Part shown: positions 25,838-35,071 of the stretch, one piece after another
Layout of the letters: every line of letters begins with the position of its first letter
Numbering within the stretch: the first letter of the stretch is position 1
DNA from: CAZLHO01 sp964559455
GTDB taxonomy: Bacteria; Krumholzibacteriota; Krumholzibacteriia; LZORAL124-64-63
Length of the DNA stretch: 64,000 nt
Direction of reading: 5' to 3'
NCBI GenBank assembly: GCA_964559455.1
Contig: CAZLHO010000008.1
Span: 1 to 64,000 of the forward strand
Made by a program: the position numbers and the translations under genes
The notes under the pieces: generated by a model
What the model saw: the letters and a program-made list of their open reading frames with translations, nothing else
Databases searched by the model: none
What the model was told of the DNA's origin: nothing

Positions 25838-27279
25838 AGCGCCTCGCGGCCGAGAACCCGGGCCAGCTCCCGGCGCACGCCGTCGCGGTCGCCGCGCACG
25901 GCCGGATCGCGCAGCGCCGCCCAGACGGCGTCGGGGTCGAAGGGCGCCGGCGACAGGGGCCGCGCCTTGCGGATCAGGGGATTGTCGCTGGGCTCCAGGA
26001 TCTCGTCGGGACCGTGCAGCGCCTCGTGCAGCTTCTCGCCCGGACGCAGGCCGGTGAAGCGGATGCCGGGCCCCTCGTCCCCGCCTTCGGGATCGTAGCC
26101 CGACAGCGCGAGCAGGTTGCGGGCCAGCTCCAGGATGGACACCGGCTCCCCCATGTCGAGGATGTAGGTGACGCCCTGCTCCCCGAGGACCATCGCCTCG
26201 ATGACCAGCAGCACGGCTTCCTTGATCGTCATGAAGTAGCGGGTCATCTCGGGATCGGTGATCGTCAGGGGCCGACCGGCGCGCAGCTGGCGCAGGAACA
26301 GCGGCACCACCGAGCCGCGACTGCCCAGCACGTTGCCGAAGCGGACCGACATGAAGCGGGTGCCGTTGCCCTGGGCGCCGGCGTGGGCCACCAGCAGCTC
26401 GGCCACGCGCTTGCTGGCGCCCATCACGCTGTGCGGATCGACGGCCTTGTCGGTGGAGATCAACACGAAGCGGCCGGCGCCGGCGCGCGCCGCGTAGCGG
26501 ATCATGTTGGCCGTGCCGCCGACGTTGACCTGCACGGCTTCCTCGGGATTCTCCTCCATCAGGGGCACGTGCTTGTGCGCGGCGGCGTGGAAGATCAGGT
26601 CCGGCCGGTGCCGTGCGGCCAGCACGTCCAGCCGCGCCGCGTCGCGGACGTCCGCGATCAGGAGCCGCAGGGCGACATCCCCGCGCAGGGGCTCCAGCTC
26701 GGCGGCGATCTCGAAGATGCTGTTCTCGCCCCTGCCGAGCAGCAGCAGTTCCGCCGGCCCGAGCTGCAGCAGCTGGCGGCAGAGCTCGGCGCCGATCGAA
26801 CCGCCGGCGCCGGTGACGAGCACGCTGCGGCCGGCCACCGCGGCCCGGGCGTCGCCGGCGCGCAGGGTCGCGCTCTCGCGGCCCAGCAGGTCCTCGGGCG
26901 CGACCGGCCGGACCTGCGCGAAGGTCACGTCGCCCTCGATGATGGCGCGGATTCCGGGCACGATCCGGAAGGGCAGGCCGGCCCGCCGGCTCAGCAGGAC
27001 CAGGCGGCGGATCAGGGCGCCGCCGGCGGTGGGAATGGCGATCAGGATCTCGTCCGCGGCGGAGTTGCGGGCGGCCGCCACCAGATCGTCGGTGGGCCCG
27101 AGCACGGGCAGCCCGGCCACCTCGGTCCCGACCAGGGCGGGATCGTCGTCCAGGAAACCCACGGCCTCGACCGCATAGCCGTCGCGCCGCAGTTCCTCGA
27201 CGAGCGCGCGGCCGGCCTCGCCGGCGCCGACGACCAGCAGCCGCCGGGGAGCTTCGATCCCGTTCCCGGCAGGGCTCAC
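25834..27279 (-). CDS. Nucleotide-sugar 4,6-dehydratase, PglF/WbpM family, lacking the membrane domain
   Basis: Likely converts a UDP-HexNAc to its 4-keto-6-deoxy form. 481 residues from a GTG at 27279 (GTGA overlap, AGGAGG ahead). First Rossmann domain at about 12-130 (LLVVGAGEAGRALVEELRR), then the SDR domain with VTGAGGSIGAELCRQLL near 165, ISTDKAVDPHSVMGASKRVAE with its conserved K, and SVRFGNVLGSRGSVVPLF. Relatives such as WbpM begin with four membrane helices; here they are missing. The frame is open upstream inside the propeller gene but without homology, so the short form is real. Confidence 0.85.
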   Translation of the reverse strand: MSPAGNGIEAPRRLLVVGAGEAGRALVEELRRDGYAVEAVGFLDDDPALVGTEVAGLPVLGPTDDLVAAARNSAADEILIAIPTAGGALIRRLVLLSRRAGLPFRIVPGIRAIIEGDVTFAQVRPVAPEDLLGRESATLRAGDARAAVAGRSVLVTGAGGSIGAELCRQLLQLGPAELLLLGRGENSIFEIAAELEPLRGDVALRLLIADVRDAARLDVLAARHRPDLIFHAAAHKHVPLMEENPEEAVQVNVGGTANMIRYAARAGAGRFVLISTDKAVDPHSVMGASKRVAELLVAHAGAQGNGTRFMSVRFGNVLGSRGSVVPLFLRQLRAGRPLTITDPEMTRYFMTIKEAVLLVIEAMVLGEQGVTYILDMGEPVSILELARNLLALSGYDPEGGDEGPGIRFTGLRPGEKLHEALHGPDEILEPSDNPLIRKARPLSPAPFDPDAVWAALRDPAVRGDRDGVRRELARVLGREAL

Positions 27280-29708
27280 TGGGTCGCCTCCTGGCCGCGC
27301 ACCACCATCAGGGTCTTCAACGCCGCCTGGCCCCGCGCCTCGATGCGGACCAGGTACGGGCCCGTGGCCACGATCTCGCCCGTCAGGCTGCGTCCCGTCC
27401 AGAAGGACTCGCCCTCGCGGAGGTCGCGCCGCGTGAGGATGGGCTGCCCCTCGAGGTTGAAGATCGACACGTCGACCGTCTCGAGCAGGTCGCCGTAGCC
27501 GCCCAGCCGGGCGCCGCCGCCCACGTCGGGGAAGTAGGGATTCGGGTAGAGGAAGATCCCCTCCAGCGGTCCGCCGGCGCCGTCGGTGCGGGCGGGGACC
27601 TCGAGCAACGCGGGCCCCTGCATCGTGCCCAGGAGCAGCCGACGGCGGGGGTTGTCGGCGGCGATGCTGTTCACGGCGCCGCCGGGCAGGCCGGCGATGA
27701 TGTCCGACGAGTAGAGGGCGCCGAAGCCGAAGAGCACGAAGTCCTGCACGCTGCTGAAGGCGTCGATGAAGGTCGTCTCGCCGCGCAGTCGGATGCGGCT
27801 GAGCCCGGCGTCGTGGGTCACCCACAGATCCTCGTTGGCGTCCAGCGCGACACCGCCGGCCGCGGCCCGCAGCAGGCCCTCGCGGGCGGGGGTCTTCTCG
27901 AGGTAGGTGGCCAGCACCTGGATGTCGAGTTGCGAGGCGCTGTAGCGGTCCAGCCGGAAATGCACGACGCCGTTGCCGCCGCCGGCCCAGATCGTGCCGT
28001 CCGCCCCGACGGCCAGGTCGCTGACGGCCGTGAAGACGAAGGGCGACGTCGCCACGGATTCCAGGGGCGGGGACCAGATGTCGTCGCCGTTGTCGAACCA
28101 GGTGAGCGGGCCGTCCGCAGGGATCGCCCCGTTGATGTCCCAGAGCACGACCCCCACATCCTGGACGGCGAACCAGATCCGGTCGCGCGACGCCGTCGCC
28201 GCGGCCCGGATGTCGGCGCCGCCGAGGGCGCTGTTGTCGGTGGGCAGGGTCAGCCATGACCCCGGCGCGGTCCAGTCGTCGGGCCGGACCAGGATCTGGG
28301 CGCCGTCGCGGTCGCTGAGCAGGATCAGCGCGCCGTCGGGATGGGCCTCGACCCCGGAGACGAAGCGTCCGGCCAGGCCCGAGCCGGCCGCGGTGACGAG
28401 GTCGACGTCGGGCAGCGAGGGCCGGTAGCGCACCAGTCCGCTGCCGAACTGCGAGGCCCAGACCTCCCCCGAGGGCGTGACGGCCATCGCCAGCAGCCCG
28501 CCGTCGTGGTTGAAGAGTCCGAGCGAGTCGTTCCCCGCGTCGGCGACGTCGTAGAGCTGGCGCCAGTCCTGGCCGTCGGGACGGCCCGAGACGGCCTCGC
28601 CCAGCCGTCCGCCCACCCAGGGCGTGCCGTCGGGGCCGAAGGCCGCGCCGGCGACGCCGGTGAAGACGAGCTCGCGGGTCGTCCACGTCGTCCAGCCGTC
28701 GTCGTAGCGGGCCAGGAAGGCGTGCCCGGAACGGTTCCGGTCGTCGTTCACGTTGTGCTGGCCGGCCGTCCACAGCACGGTGCCGCCGGCCAGGGCGCGC
28801 GTGATCGATTCGGTCATCGCCACCGTGATCCACGCCGACCCGTCCCAGCGATAGAGCAGATCGGTCAGGCCGATGCCCGAGCGCAGGGCCCAGGGGACGC
28901 CGTCGGCCACGGCCAGGTAGCCGACCCAGCCTCCGAGAGAGCCCATGACCTCCCAGCGGTCGGAAGCGGCGTTCCAGCGCGCCACGCCGCCGCCCTCGGT
29001 GGCGGCCATCAGCAGCGTGTCGCCCGAGGCGCAGAGAGCGGCCACCGGGCGCACGGGCAGCCCGGCGCTGCGTTCGGCGAAAACGTTGTCGGCCAGGACC
29101 GAGACGCCGTCGGCGGTGGCGATCCAGAGATCGCCGTCGAAGAAGGCGAGGTCGCGCACCCGGTCGTCGACCAGGCCGGGAGTGGTCGCCGCGGTGTAGA
29201 CCGCGCCCGGGAATCCGCCGACGATCTCGCCCACCCCGCCCTCGGCCATGCCGTAGTAGACGCGCTCGGTGGAGCCGGCCGTGAAGCCGGCGACGGCGGT
29301 GAGGTCGAGTCCGCCCAGGTTCGTGAACTGACGGAAGAGCGGCTGCGCTCCCGAGATGTCGATGCGCGTCAGTCCGGCGCCCGCGGTGGCGGCCCACAGG
29401 TGGCTGCCGGTCCAGCCCAGGTCGACCACGTCGTTCCCGGTCATCCCCTCGGCGGGCGTCCAGCGGGAATAGGCTTCGGGATCGTCCACGGGCCAGGCGA
29501 CGACGCCGCCGTCGCTGGTGCCGCCGTAGACGAATCCGTCGTGGGCCAGCAGCGCGGCGCAGCGGCGGGCGCTCTGCAGCGAGACGACCCGGGGCGTCTG
29601 CGCCGTCGCCGGCGGAGGCGCCAGCCAGGTCGGCAGGGACAGCGCCGCGAAGAAGAGGGCGACGGTCGGCAGGAGCGAGGGGCGGCGGATACCGAAGGGG
29701 CTCTTCAT
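27276..29708 (-). CDS. Secreted beta-propeller protein with type-IX-style C-terminal sorting domain
   Basis: 810 residues from ATG 29708, with AGGAGG ahead and overlapping the previous stop as ATGA. Signal peptide at about 1-36 (LLPTVALFFAALSLPTWLAP, cleavage near TAQ). About residues 40-700 are repeats of the two-component-regulator propeller kind, each with a hydrophobic strand then W-x-A/G-T-x-x-G (LWAATAGAGLTRID, LWIATADGVSVLAD, IWAGGGNGVVHFR). The last 90 residues start YPNPYFPD and end with GPYLVRIEARGQAALKTLMV, a FlgD-Ig/T9SS type A fold. No kinase domain follows, so this is not a sensor kinase. It may be a cell-surface protein and a glycosylation substrate (inference). Confidence 0.75.
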   Translation of the reverse strand: MKSPFGIRRPSLLPTVALFFAALSLPTWLAPPPATAQTPRVVSLQSARRCAALLAHDGFVYGGTSDGGVVAWPVDDPEAYSRWTPAEGMTGNDVVDLGWTGSHLWAATAGAGLTRIDISGAQPLFRQFTNLGGLDLTAVAGFTAGSTERVYYGMAEGGVGEIVGGFPGAVYTAATTPGLVDDRVRDLAFFDGDLWIATADGVSVLADNVFAERSAGLPVRPVAALCASGDTLLMAATEGGGVARWNAASDRWEVMGSLGGWVGYLAVADGVPWALRSGIGLTDLLYRWDGSAWITVAMTESITRALAGGTVLWTAGQHNVNDDRNRSGHAFLARYDDGWTTWTTRELVFTGVAGAAFGPDGTPWVGGRLGEAVSGRPDGQDWRQLYDVADAGNDSLGLFNHDGGLLAMAVTPSGEVWASQFGSGLVRYRPSLPDVDLVTAAGSGLAGRFVSGVEAHPDGALILLSDRDGAQILVRPDDWTAPGSWLTLPTDNSALGGADIRAAATASRDRIWFAVQDVGVVLWDINGAIPADGPLTWFDNGDDIWSPPLESVATSPFVFTAVSDLAVGADGTIWAGGGNGVVHFRLDRYSASQLDIQVLATYLEKTPAREGLLRAAAGGVALDANEDLWVTHDAGLSRIRLRGETTFIDAFSSVQDFVLFGFGALYSSDIIAGLPGGAVNSIAADNPRRRLLLGTMQGPALLEVPARTDGAGGPLEGIFLYPNPYFPDVGGGARLGGYGDLLETVDVSIFNLEGQPILTRRDLREGESFWTGRSLTGEIVATGPYLVRIEARGQAALKTLMVVRGQEATQ

Positions 29709-31765
29709 CGACGATCCTCCTGCCGCGGGGACGGCGTGGCGGTGGCGGCCGCAGCCGCCGACACGGGGGCGGCGAGCCCCGCCGGGTCGTGGAACAATCC
29801 CCGGAGCCGGTCGCGCGCGCGGTCGCCGGCCCAGACGCCGGTCAGTCCGGGGACCGCGGCGGAGAGCTCCGCGAAGCCGATCTCGGCGGAATCGACGCCG
29901 ACCCGGGGTCCCCACAGGTTAAGGCGACCCGCGAGCAGAGCCAAGGCCATAGGGAACTGGCACCACAGAGGCAGCAGCCGTCCGTCCCCGCGGCGCAGCG
30001 TCCGCAGGATCCAGGCGCCGTCGTCGTCGATGCCGCCGGACAGGGTCTGGGCGCGCTGGCCCCAGCCCGCCAGCGGCCGCACGAGGGCGTGGACGGGCAG
30101 GGTCACGACGGCCAGCGCGGCCCCGGCGAGCAGGCCGGCGACGCGACGCGCCAGGGCGACCGGCGGCGACCCCTGTCCGGGATCGAGGACCACGCTGTGC
30201 GCCTGCTGGAAGGGCTCGGGACGGGCGCCCGCGTCGAAGAGGCCGGCCTCGGGCGCCAGCCAGCGCAGGCGGATGCGGCCGCGTCGCAGCCGGGCGAGCA
30301 CCGCGCGGACCGGGCCCTCGTCGGCGGGCCATCCCCAGAAGACGACCTGGGCCACGCGATAGCGCAGGACGACGGCGGGCAGATCGGACTCCGCGCCCAG
30401 GCAGGGCACCTCCCCCGCCGCCGGGGCGACCGTGCCGGGGGCCGCGTCGTTGGCCAGATAGCCGACCGGATCGAGCCCGGCCGCGCGCAGGTCGGGCCGA
30501 TCGGCCAGCCATGCGCGCACCGCCGCGGCGGGGCCGACGAAGAGGCTGCGCTCCAGCGACAGGTAGCCGCGCTCGATGCGCCGGCGCAAGGCGGCGAAGA
30601 GTCCCTCGCCCAGGCTGACGGCCAGGGCGAAGAGCGGGATGAAGAGCAGCAGCACCGCGCGGCTGTAGACCCGCTGGTGGCTGAGGTAGGTGCTGGCCAG
30701 CAGCAGCAGGGAAACGGCGCCGGTGCGGCGCAGGCGGTCGCCGAAGCCCGACGTCTCACGCAGCCGTCCCGGCCGGTACCGGCCCAGGAGCAGGAAGGTC
30801 AACGAGGTCAGCAGCAGGGCGAAGCCCAGCAACGGTCGGTACTCCGACAGCGGGAAGAGGGCCTCGGGGAAGATCGGGTTCAGCGCGGCGCGCAGCGCGT
30901 AGGCGCCGACGAAGGCGGCGGCCAGCGCCGCCATGTCCAGCAGCCACAGCAGCCCGGTGCTCAGGGGATCGCGCCAGCGCTTCAGCAGGTAGACGACCAT
31001 CCCCCACTTCTCGTAGAAGGAGATCAGGCTGCCCAGATGCAGCCAGAAGCTCCGGCGCAGCGGGCCGCCGGCGCTGTCGCGACGATGGCGATGCACGAAT
31101 CGGGCCTCGGGGCAGTAGAAGACGTCCCAGCCGGCCTGCCACATCCGGTAGCAGAAGTCCACGTCCTCGAAGTAGAGAAAGAAACGCTCGTCCATGGCGC
31201 CGGTGCGTTCGAGGGCGCGCCGGCGCACCAGCATGCAGCCGCCCAGGATCCAGTCCACCGGCCGCGGCGCGAGGTGATCGAAGTCGCGCATCAGATGCCG
31301 GTCGATCTCGCCCGAACCGCGCCAGACCTTGCCGATGACGGTGCGGCGCAGCAGCAGGGTGCGGAAGGAGTAGAAGCGGCGGCAGGAATCCTGGATCGAG
31401 CCGTCCTCGTTCAGCAGCTGGGGACCGACCACGCCGGCCTTGGGATGCGCGTCCGCGAAGCGCAGCAGCGCGTCCAGGGATCCGGGCTGGACGACGATGT
31501 CGGGATTCATCACCAGGTGATACTCGGCGTCGAGGGCGGACATGCCGATGTTCGCCGCGCGCGCGAAGCCGACGTTGCCGCTGTTGCGGATCCAGTGCAC
31601 GTCGGGATGCTCGCCCTGCACCGCCTCCAGGCCCGGGTCGCTCGACGCGTTGTCGACGACGACGATCCCGAGCTCGCAGGCCGGAGGATGGCGGCGGACC
31701 GACTCCAGGCAACGGCCCAGATCGTCGCTCGTGTTGTAGTGGACGATGACCAGCGAGAGCTTCAA
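29705..31765 (-). CDS. GT2 glycosyltransferase fused to a degenerate polyprenyl-glycosylphosphotransferase-like membrane protein
   Basis: 686 residues from a TTG at 31765. Residues 1-245 are a GT2 domain of the rhamnosyltransferase kind: LVIVHYNTSDDLGRCLESV, VVDNASSDPG, LVMNPDIVV, and the acceptor-side ED in FFLYFEDVDFCYRMWQAGWD. From about 270 come 4-5 membrane helices starting LLWLLDMAALAAAFVGAYAL, then a CoA_binding_3-like domain (RSLFVGPAAAVRAWLAD) as in WbaP. The C-terminus recalls the bacterial sugar transferase (LLPLWCQFPMALALLAGRL, NLWGPRVG, PGLTGVWAGDR), but the Lys-Arg-x-x-Asp and Asp-Glu catalytic motifs are not recognisable. The transferase half may be inactive. Confidence 0.7.
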   Translation of the reverse strand: MKLSLVIVHYNTSDDLGRCLESVRRHPPACELGIVVVDNASSDPGLEAVQGEHPDVHWIRNSGNVGFARAANIGMSALDAEYHLVMNPDIVVQPGSLDALLRFADAHPKAGVVGPQLLNEDGSIQDSCRRFYSFRTLLLRRTVIGKVWRGSGEIDRHLMRDFDHLAPRPVDWILGGCMLVRRRALERTGAMDERFFLYFEDVDFCYRMWQAGWDVFYCPEARFVHRHRRDSAGGPLRRSFWLHLGSLISFYEKWGMVVYLLKRWRDPLSTGLLWLLDMAALAAAFVGAYALRAALNPIFPEALFPLSEYRPLLGFALLLTSLTFLLLGRYRPGRLRETSGFGDRLRRTGAVSLLLLASTYLSHQRVYSRAVLLLFIPLFALAVSLGEGLFAALRRRIERGYLSLERSLFVGPAAAVRAWLADRPDLRAAGLDPVGYLANDAAPGTVAPAAGEVPCLGAESDLPAVVLRYRVAQVVFWGWPADEGPVRAVLARLRRGRIRLRWLAPEAGLFDAGARPEPFQQAHSVVLDPGQGSPPVALARRVAGLLAGAALAVVTLPVHALVRPLAGWGQRAQTLSGGIDDDGAWILRTLRRGDGRLLPLWCQFPMALALLAGRLNLWGPRVGVDSAEIGFAELSAAVPGLTGVWAGDRARDRLRGLFHDPAGLAAPVSAAAAATATPSPRQEDRR

Positions 31766-31775
31766 GGACGCCTCA

Positions 31776-32483
31776 CTAGGGAATCCGCCTCAGGCGCAGG
31801 GCCCAGACCATCCACATCGCTTCCCAGATGATGCGGCGGTTCATCTTGGACACTCCCACCTGGCGGTCGACGAAGACGATCGGGATCTCCTGGATGCGGA
31901 AGCCCCGCCGCCAGCAATGATAGTTCATCTCGATCTGGAACGAATAGCCGTCGCTCTTGATGTCGTCCAGGGGCAACGCCTCGAGCACCTCCCGGCGGAA
32001 GCACTTGAAGCCGCCGGTGGAATCCTTCAGGTGCATGCCAGTGACGATGCGCGCGTAGAGGTTGGCGCCGACGCTCAGGAAGAGGCGGCTCAGCGGCCAG
32101 TTGACGACGGTCACGCCCTTGAGGTAGCGGCTGCCGAGAACCACGTCGTGGTCGCGGATCTCGCGCAGGAACTCGTCCAGGGCCACCGGGTCGTGGCTGA
32201 AGTCGGCGTCCATCTCGAAGACGGCCTCGGCGTCGGTGTTGGCCAGCGTCCACTGGAAGCCCTTGATGTAGGCGGAGCCGAGCCCGGCCTTCTCGGGGCG
32301 CTCCAGCAGGTGGACCCGGTCGCCGAAGGCCGCCAGTCCGCGCACGACGCCGGCGGTGCCGTCCGGCGAGTTGTCGTCCACCACGAGCACGGAAATGCCC
32401 GGGTCGCGGTCGAGCACCAGCGGGATCAGACGGCCGATGTTCTCGGCCTCGTTGTAGGTCGGGATCACGACGACGGTCTTCAT
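31776..32483 (-). CDS. Polyprenyl-phosphate mannose synthase-like glycosyltransferase (DPM1 type)
   Basis: Likely makes polyprenyl-phosphate-mannose or a related sugar at the cytoplasmic membrane face. 235 residues, soluble single GT2 domain like DPM1/Ppm1. Motifs: VVIPTYNEAENIGRLIPLVL, VVDDNSPDGTAGVV, EMDADFSHDP (the DxD), VVLGSRYLKG and FIQ-like SYSFQIEM within SDGYSFQIEMNYHCWRRGF. ATG at 32483 overlaps the YfhO-family stop as ATGA. Its product could supply the two GT-C-like proteins in this locus. Confidence 0.88.
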   Translation of the reverse strand: MKTVVVIPTYNEAENIGRLIPLVLDRDPGISVLVVDDNSPDGTAGVVRGLAAFGDRVHLLERPEKAGLGSAYIKGFQWTLANTDAEAVFEMDADFSHDPVALDEFLREIRDHDVVLGSRYLKGVTVVNWPLSRLFLSVGANLYARIVTGMHLKDSTGGFKCFRREVLEALPLDDIKSDGYSFQIEMNYHCWRRGFRIQEIPIVFVDRQVGVSKMNRRIIWEAMWMVWALRLRRIP

Positions 32484-35020
32484 GCGGCATCCTCGGCGTT
32501 GGCGCTGGAACGGGCGGCGGCGGATCGGACCGGGGCTCCCCGGACCGGCCAGGGCATAAGCAAGACCAGGGCCAGGATCAGGCCCAGGAGGCTCAGGCGG
32601 AATCCGACCAGCACGGCCGGGTCCCGGTAGGCGAAGCGGACCTCGTGATCGCCCGCGTCCAGGGCGACAGCCCGCAGCAGGTGGTCGGCGCGCAGCAGCT
32701 CCGCTGGCCGGCCGTCGACCGCGACTCGCCAGCCGGGCAGGTTGAGATCGGCGAGCACCAGCAGGGCGGGTCGGGGCGTCGACACCGAAAGAGTCACCGC
32801 GTCGAGCCCATCCTCGAGGTAGCGCACCGGCGGCAGGGCCTCGATACCGGCCTGCGGCAGCGGATCGGGCCGGCGGTCCAATTCGACGGCTCCGTCGGCG
32901 GGCGGGCCGTCTCGCCGCAGGCGCTCCAGGAATTCCTCGGGCGTGCCCGCGGCCGGACGCCAGGCGTCGGTCAGGCGGGCGCGCGGCAGCGCGGAGGCGT
33001 TCCGGTAGAGGATCATCCCGCCGGCGTGCAGCGGGTCGGGATCGAGGGCGACGCCCAGGTCGGCCAGCGCGGGCAGGATCGTCCCCGGCAGCGGGGACGG
33101 CGCCGCCACCACGGCGCCGCCCAGCCACGAGACCAGATGCCCCGCGGGACGGGTCGGATCGTAGATGAGGGCGCGGACCGTCTCGTAGAGCGCGGGCTTG
33201 GCGGGATGATAGCCGCCCAGCGACCGGACGCCCGCCACCATGAAGCCGTTGTCGCCGCCGAGAGCGCCCAGGGGCCAGACCCGCTCGTGACCGGCGAGAC
33301 CGGCCAGGGCCTCGTAGTCGGGTCCGCTGCCCAGATCCTCGCCGGCCGGCGCGTAGGGCCGGACCATGGGCCCGGCGGGCACGAGCCGGCCGGATTCGGG
33401 CAGAGCCACGCGCAGCCCGCGCTCGGGATGGGTGATCAGCCGATCGACGCCGGCGAGGTCCAGGGCCAGCAGCAGGGCCAGGGCCCAGGGCAGCAGGCGG
33501 CGCAGGAAGACGGAGCGTCCGGCCGCGGCCAGGGCGGCGGCGGCCGCGGCCAGGACCAGGCCGATGCGCAGCAGGTCGGCGGCGCCCAGGTCCCAGGCCG
33601 CGCTCAGGGCCTGGGCCGAGGGCGCGGGCTTGCCGGCCGCCGCGGCCAGCCCCTTCAACTGCGCCGCGAAGATCCCGCGGCCGACGCCGGCGGCGCCGAT
33701 CAGCGCCAGCACGGCGCAGATCGCCAGCCCCTTGGGCAGATGCCGCCGCCAGCCCGTCCGCGACGGCGGCGCGCCGTCGGGATCACCGGCCAGGCGGGCC
33801 GCGCCGAGCGCCGCCAGCACCGCGGCGGCGAAGGCCGTCAGCGCCAGGGCCATCGACGGGATGCGGAACTTGTTGAAGTAGGGCAGCAGGGCGTAGAGAG
33901 GGCCGTAGAGCACCGGAAAGAAGCGCCCGAAGGAGACGAGCAAGGCGAGCCCGCCGACCGCGAAGAGCCAGCGCGTCCGCCACAGGGGCCGGGTGCCGGC
34001 GGCGGCGGCGACCAGCGCGAGCATCAGCAGCCCGAAGTAGTTGGGGTAGTCGGTGAAGGGCATCATCCCCTGGTAGGTGCCCCGGCCGAAGCCGGCGGCC
34101 GACGGCAGCAGCAGGGTGCCCAGTTCGCGCGGAGACAGGCTCCAGCCGGTGGCGTAGTCGTAGCCGGCGCCGCCGGACTCCGCGGCGCCGCGCACCGACA
34201 GGCCGGCGTATTCGTGCACCGGCGCCAGCAGGACGGCCCCGACCAGGAAAGCGATCGCCAACGCGACGGCCAGCAGTCCGGTCCGGGACCAGGGCAGGCT
34301 CCCCTCCCCCCGTCGCCGCGCCGCCAGGGCGCTCCACCAGCGGGCGACCGCGACCAGGCCGACGACCAGCAGGGTGTAGTAGGTGATCTGGATGTGGCCG
34401 CGCAGGATCTGGACTCCCAGCAGCAGTCCCAGGACCGCCGCCCGACGCCGTCCGCGCCCGTCCATCACGTCCAGGGTCAGCGCCACGATCCAGGGCAGGT
34501 ACATCGCGGCGCCCAGCTTGGAGCCGTGGCCGTAGACGGCCCAGGCCACGACCTTCGGAAACATCAGCCAGGCGACGACGCCCACCGTGCGGGCGCCCGG
34601 CGGCAGACGCCAGCGGCCCAGCAGGTGATACATGCCGAGGCCGCCCAGGAGCAGGTGCGCCAGCAACCAGGTCAGCGGCGGCAGACCGACCTCGTTCTGC
34701 AGGAAGGTGAAGACCTCGGCGGGCGGGTAGAGGAAGGGCACGTAGGCCATCGAGCCGAAGGTCGGCATCCCGCAGAAGAGATAGGGGTTCCACAGCGGAT
34801 AGTCGCCGGCGGCCAGAGCGACGTCGCCGACGAGATCGAAGGCGTCGGCGTTGCGGGCGTCGGGGCTGGAATAGACGGCGCCCTGGAAGATCGGCTCGGG
34901 ATAGAGCAGGACGAGCAGAAGCAGCAGGGCCAGGACGGCCAGCCAGGATTCGCGGCGCGCGAAACGGGCGACGCGGGTAGGCGCCGGCGCGACGACCGAA
35001 CGTTTGCGCTTGGAGGCCAA
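32480..35020 (-). CDS. YfhO-family multi-spanning membrane protein (GT-C-like)
   Basis: 846 residues from a TTG at 35020 with AAGGA ahead. About 12-13 membrane helices, beginning LAVLALLLLLVLLYPEPIF near residue 20, followed by an extracytoplasmic loop with SPDARNADAF and YPLWNPYLFCGMPTFGS, the conserved acidic first loop of the YfhO family. A large soluble region (about 560-800, DLADLNLPGWRVAVDG-like segment NLPGWRVAVDGRPAELL) precedes a last helix. YfhO of Gram-positives is required for glycosylating teichoic acid using polyprenyl-linked sugar. Acceptor here unknown. It has its own candidate promoter. Confidence 0.8.
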   Translation of the reverse strand: MASKRKRSVVAPAPTRVARFARRESWLAVLALLLLLVLLYPEPIFQGAVYSSPDARNADAFDLVGDVALAAGDYPLWNPYLFCGMPTFGSMAYVPFLYPPAEVFTFLQNEVGLPPLTWLLAHLLLGGLGMYHLLGRWRLPPGARTVGVVAWLMFPKVVAWAVYGHGSKLGAAMYLPWIVALTLDVMDGRGRRRAAVLGLLLGVQILRGHIQITYYTLLVVGLVAVARWWSALAARRRGEGSLPWSRTGLLAVALAIAFLVGAVLLAPVHEYAGLSVRGAAESGGAGYDYATGWSLSPRELGTLLLPSAAGFGRGTYQGMMPFTDYPNYFGLLMLALVAAAAGTRPLWRTRWLFAVGGLALLVSFGRFFPVLYGPLYALLPYFNKFRIPSMALALTAFAAAVLAALGAARLAGDPDGAPPSRTGWRRHLPKGLAICAVLALIGAAGVGRGIFAAQLKGLAAAAGKPAPSAQALSAAWDLGAADLLRIGLVLAAAAAALAAAGRSVFLRRLLPWALALLLALDLAGVDRLITHPERGLRVALPESGRLVPAGPMVRPYAPAGEDLGSGPDYEALAGLAGHERVWPLGALGGDNGFMVAGVRSLGGYHPAKPALYETVRALIYDPTRPAGHLVSWLGGAVVAAPSPLPGTILPALADLGVALDPDPLHAGGMILYRNASALPRARLTDAWRPAAGTPEEFLERLRRDGPPADGAVELDRRPDPLPQAGIEALPPVRYLEDGLDAVTLSVSTPRPALLVLADLNLPGWRVAVDGRPAELLRADHLLRAVALDAGDHEVRFAYRDPAVLVGFRLSLLGLILALVLLMPWPVRGAPVRSAAARSSANAEDAA

Positions 35021-35044
35021 TCCGGAGTCCTTTCGGGTGCGTGA

Positions 35045-35064
35045 AACGGCCCGCCGGGGCCGTT
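35045..35064 (-). other. Stable hairpin at the 5-prime end of the YfhO transcript
   Basis: AACGGCCC and GGGCCGTT form a perfect 8-bp stem with a 4-base loop. Given the promoter at 35072-35101 it would sit at the very start of the mRNA, so it is more likely a stabiliser than a terminator for the upstream GT2 gene. Confidence 0.45.
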
Positions 35065-35071
35065 CCCGTGC

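Noticed and set aside
27279..29397. Upstream extension of the dehydratase frame across the propeller gene
   Set aside because: The extension is Arg/Pro-rich and unlike any family; a GTGA-coupled start with AGGAGG exists at 27279.
27276..29708. Hybrid sensor kinase
   Set aside because: Propeller repeats resemble such sensors, but there is no transmembrane helix, histidine kinase or receiver domain; the chain ends in a sorting-type domain.
32645..35044. Long plus-strand open frame antisense to the YfhO-family gene
   Set aside because: Gln/Gly/Arg-rich shadow without start context; the minus-strand gene has clear membrane helices and family motifs.
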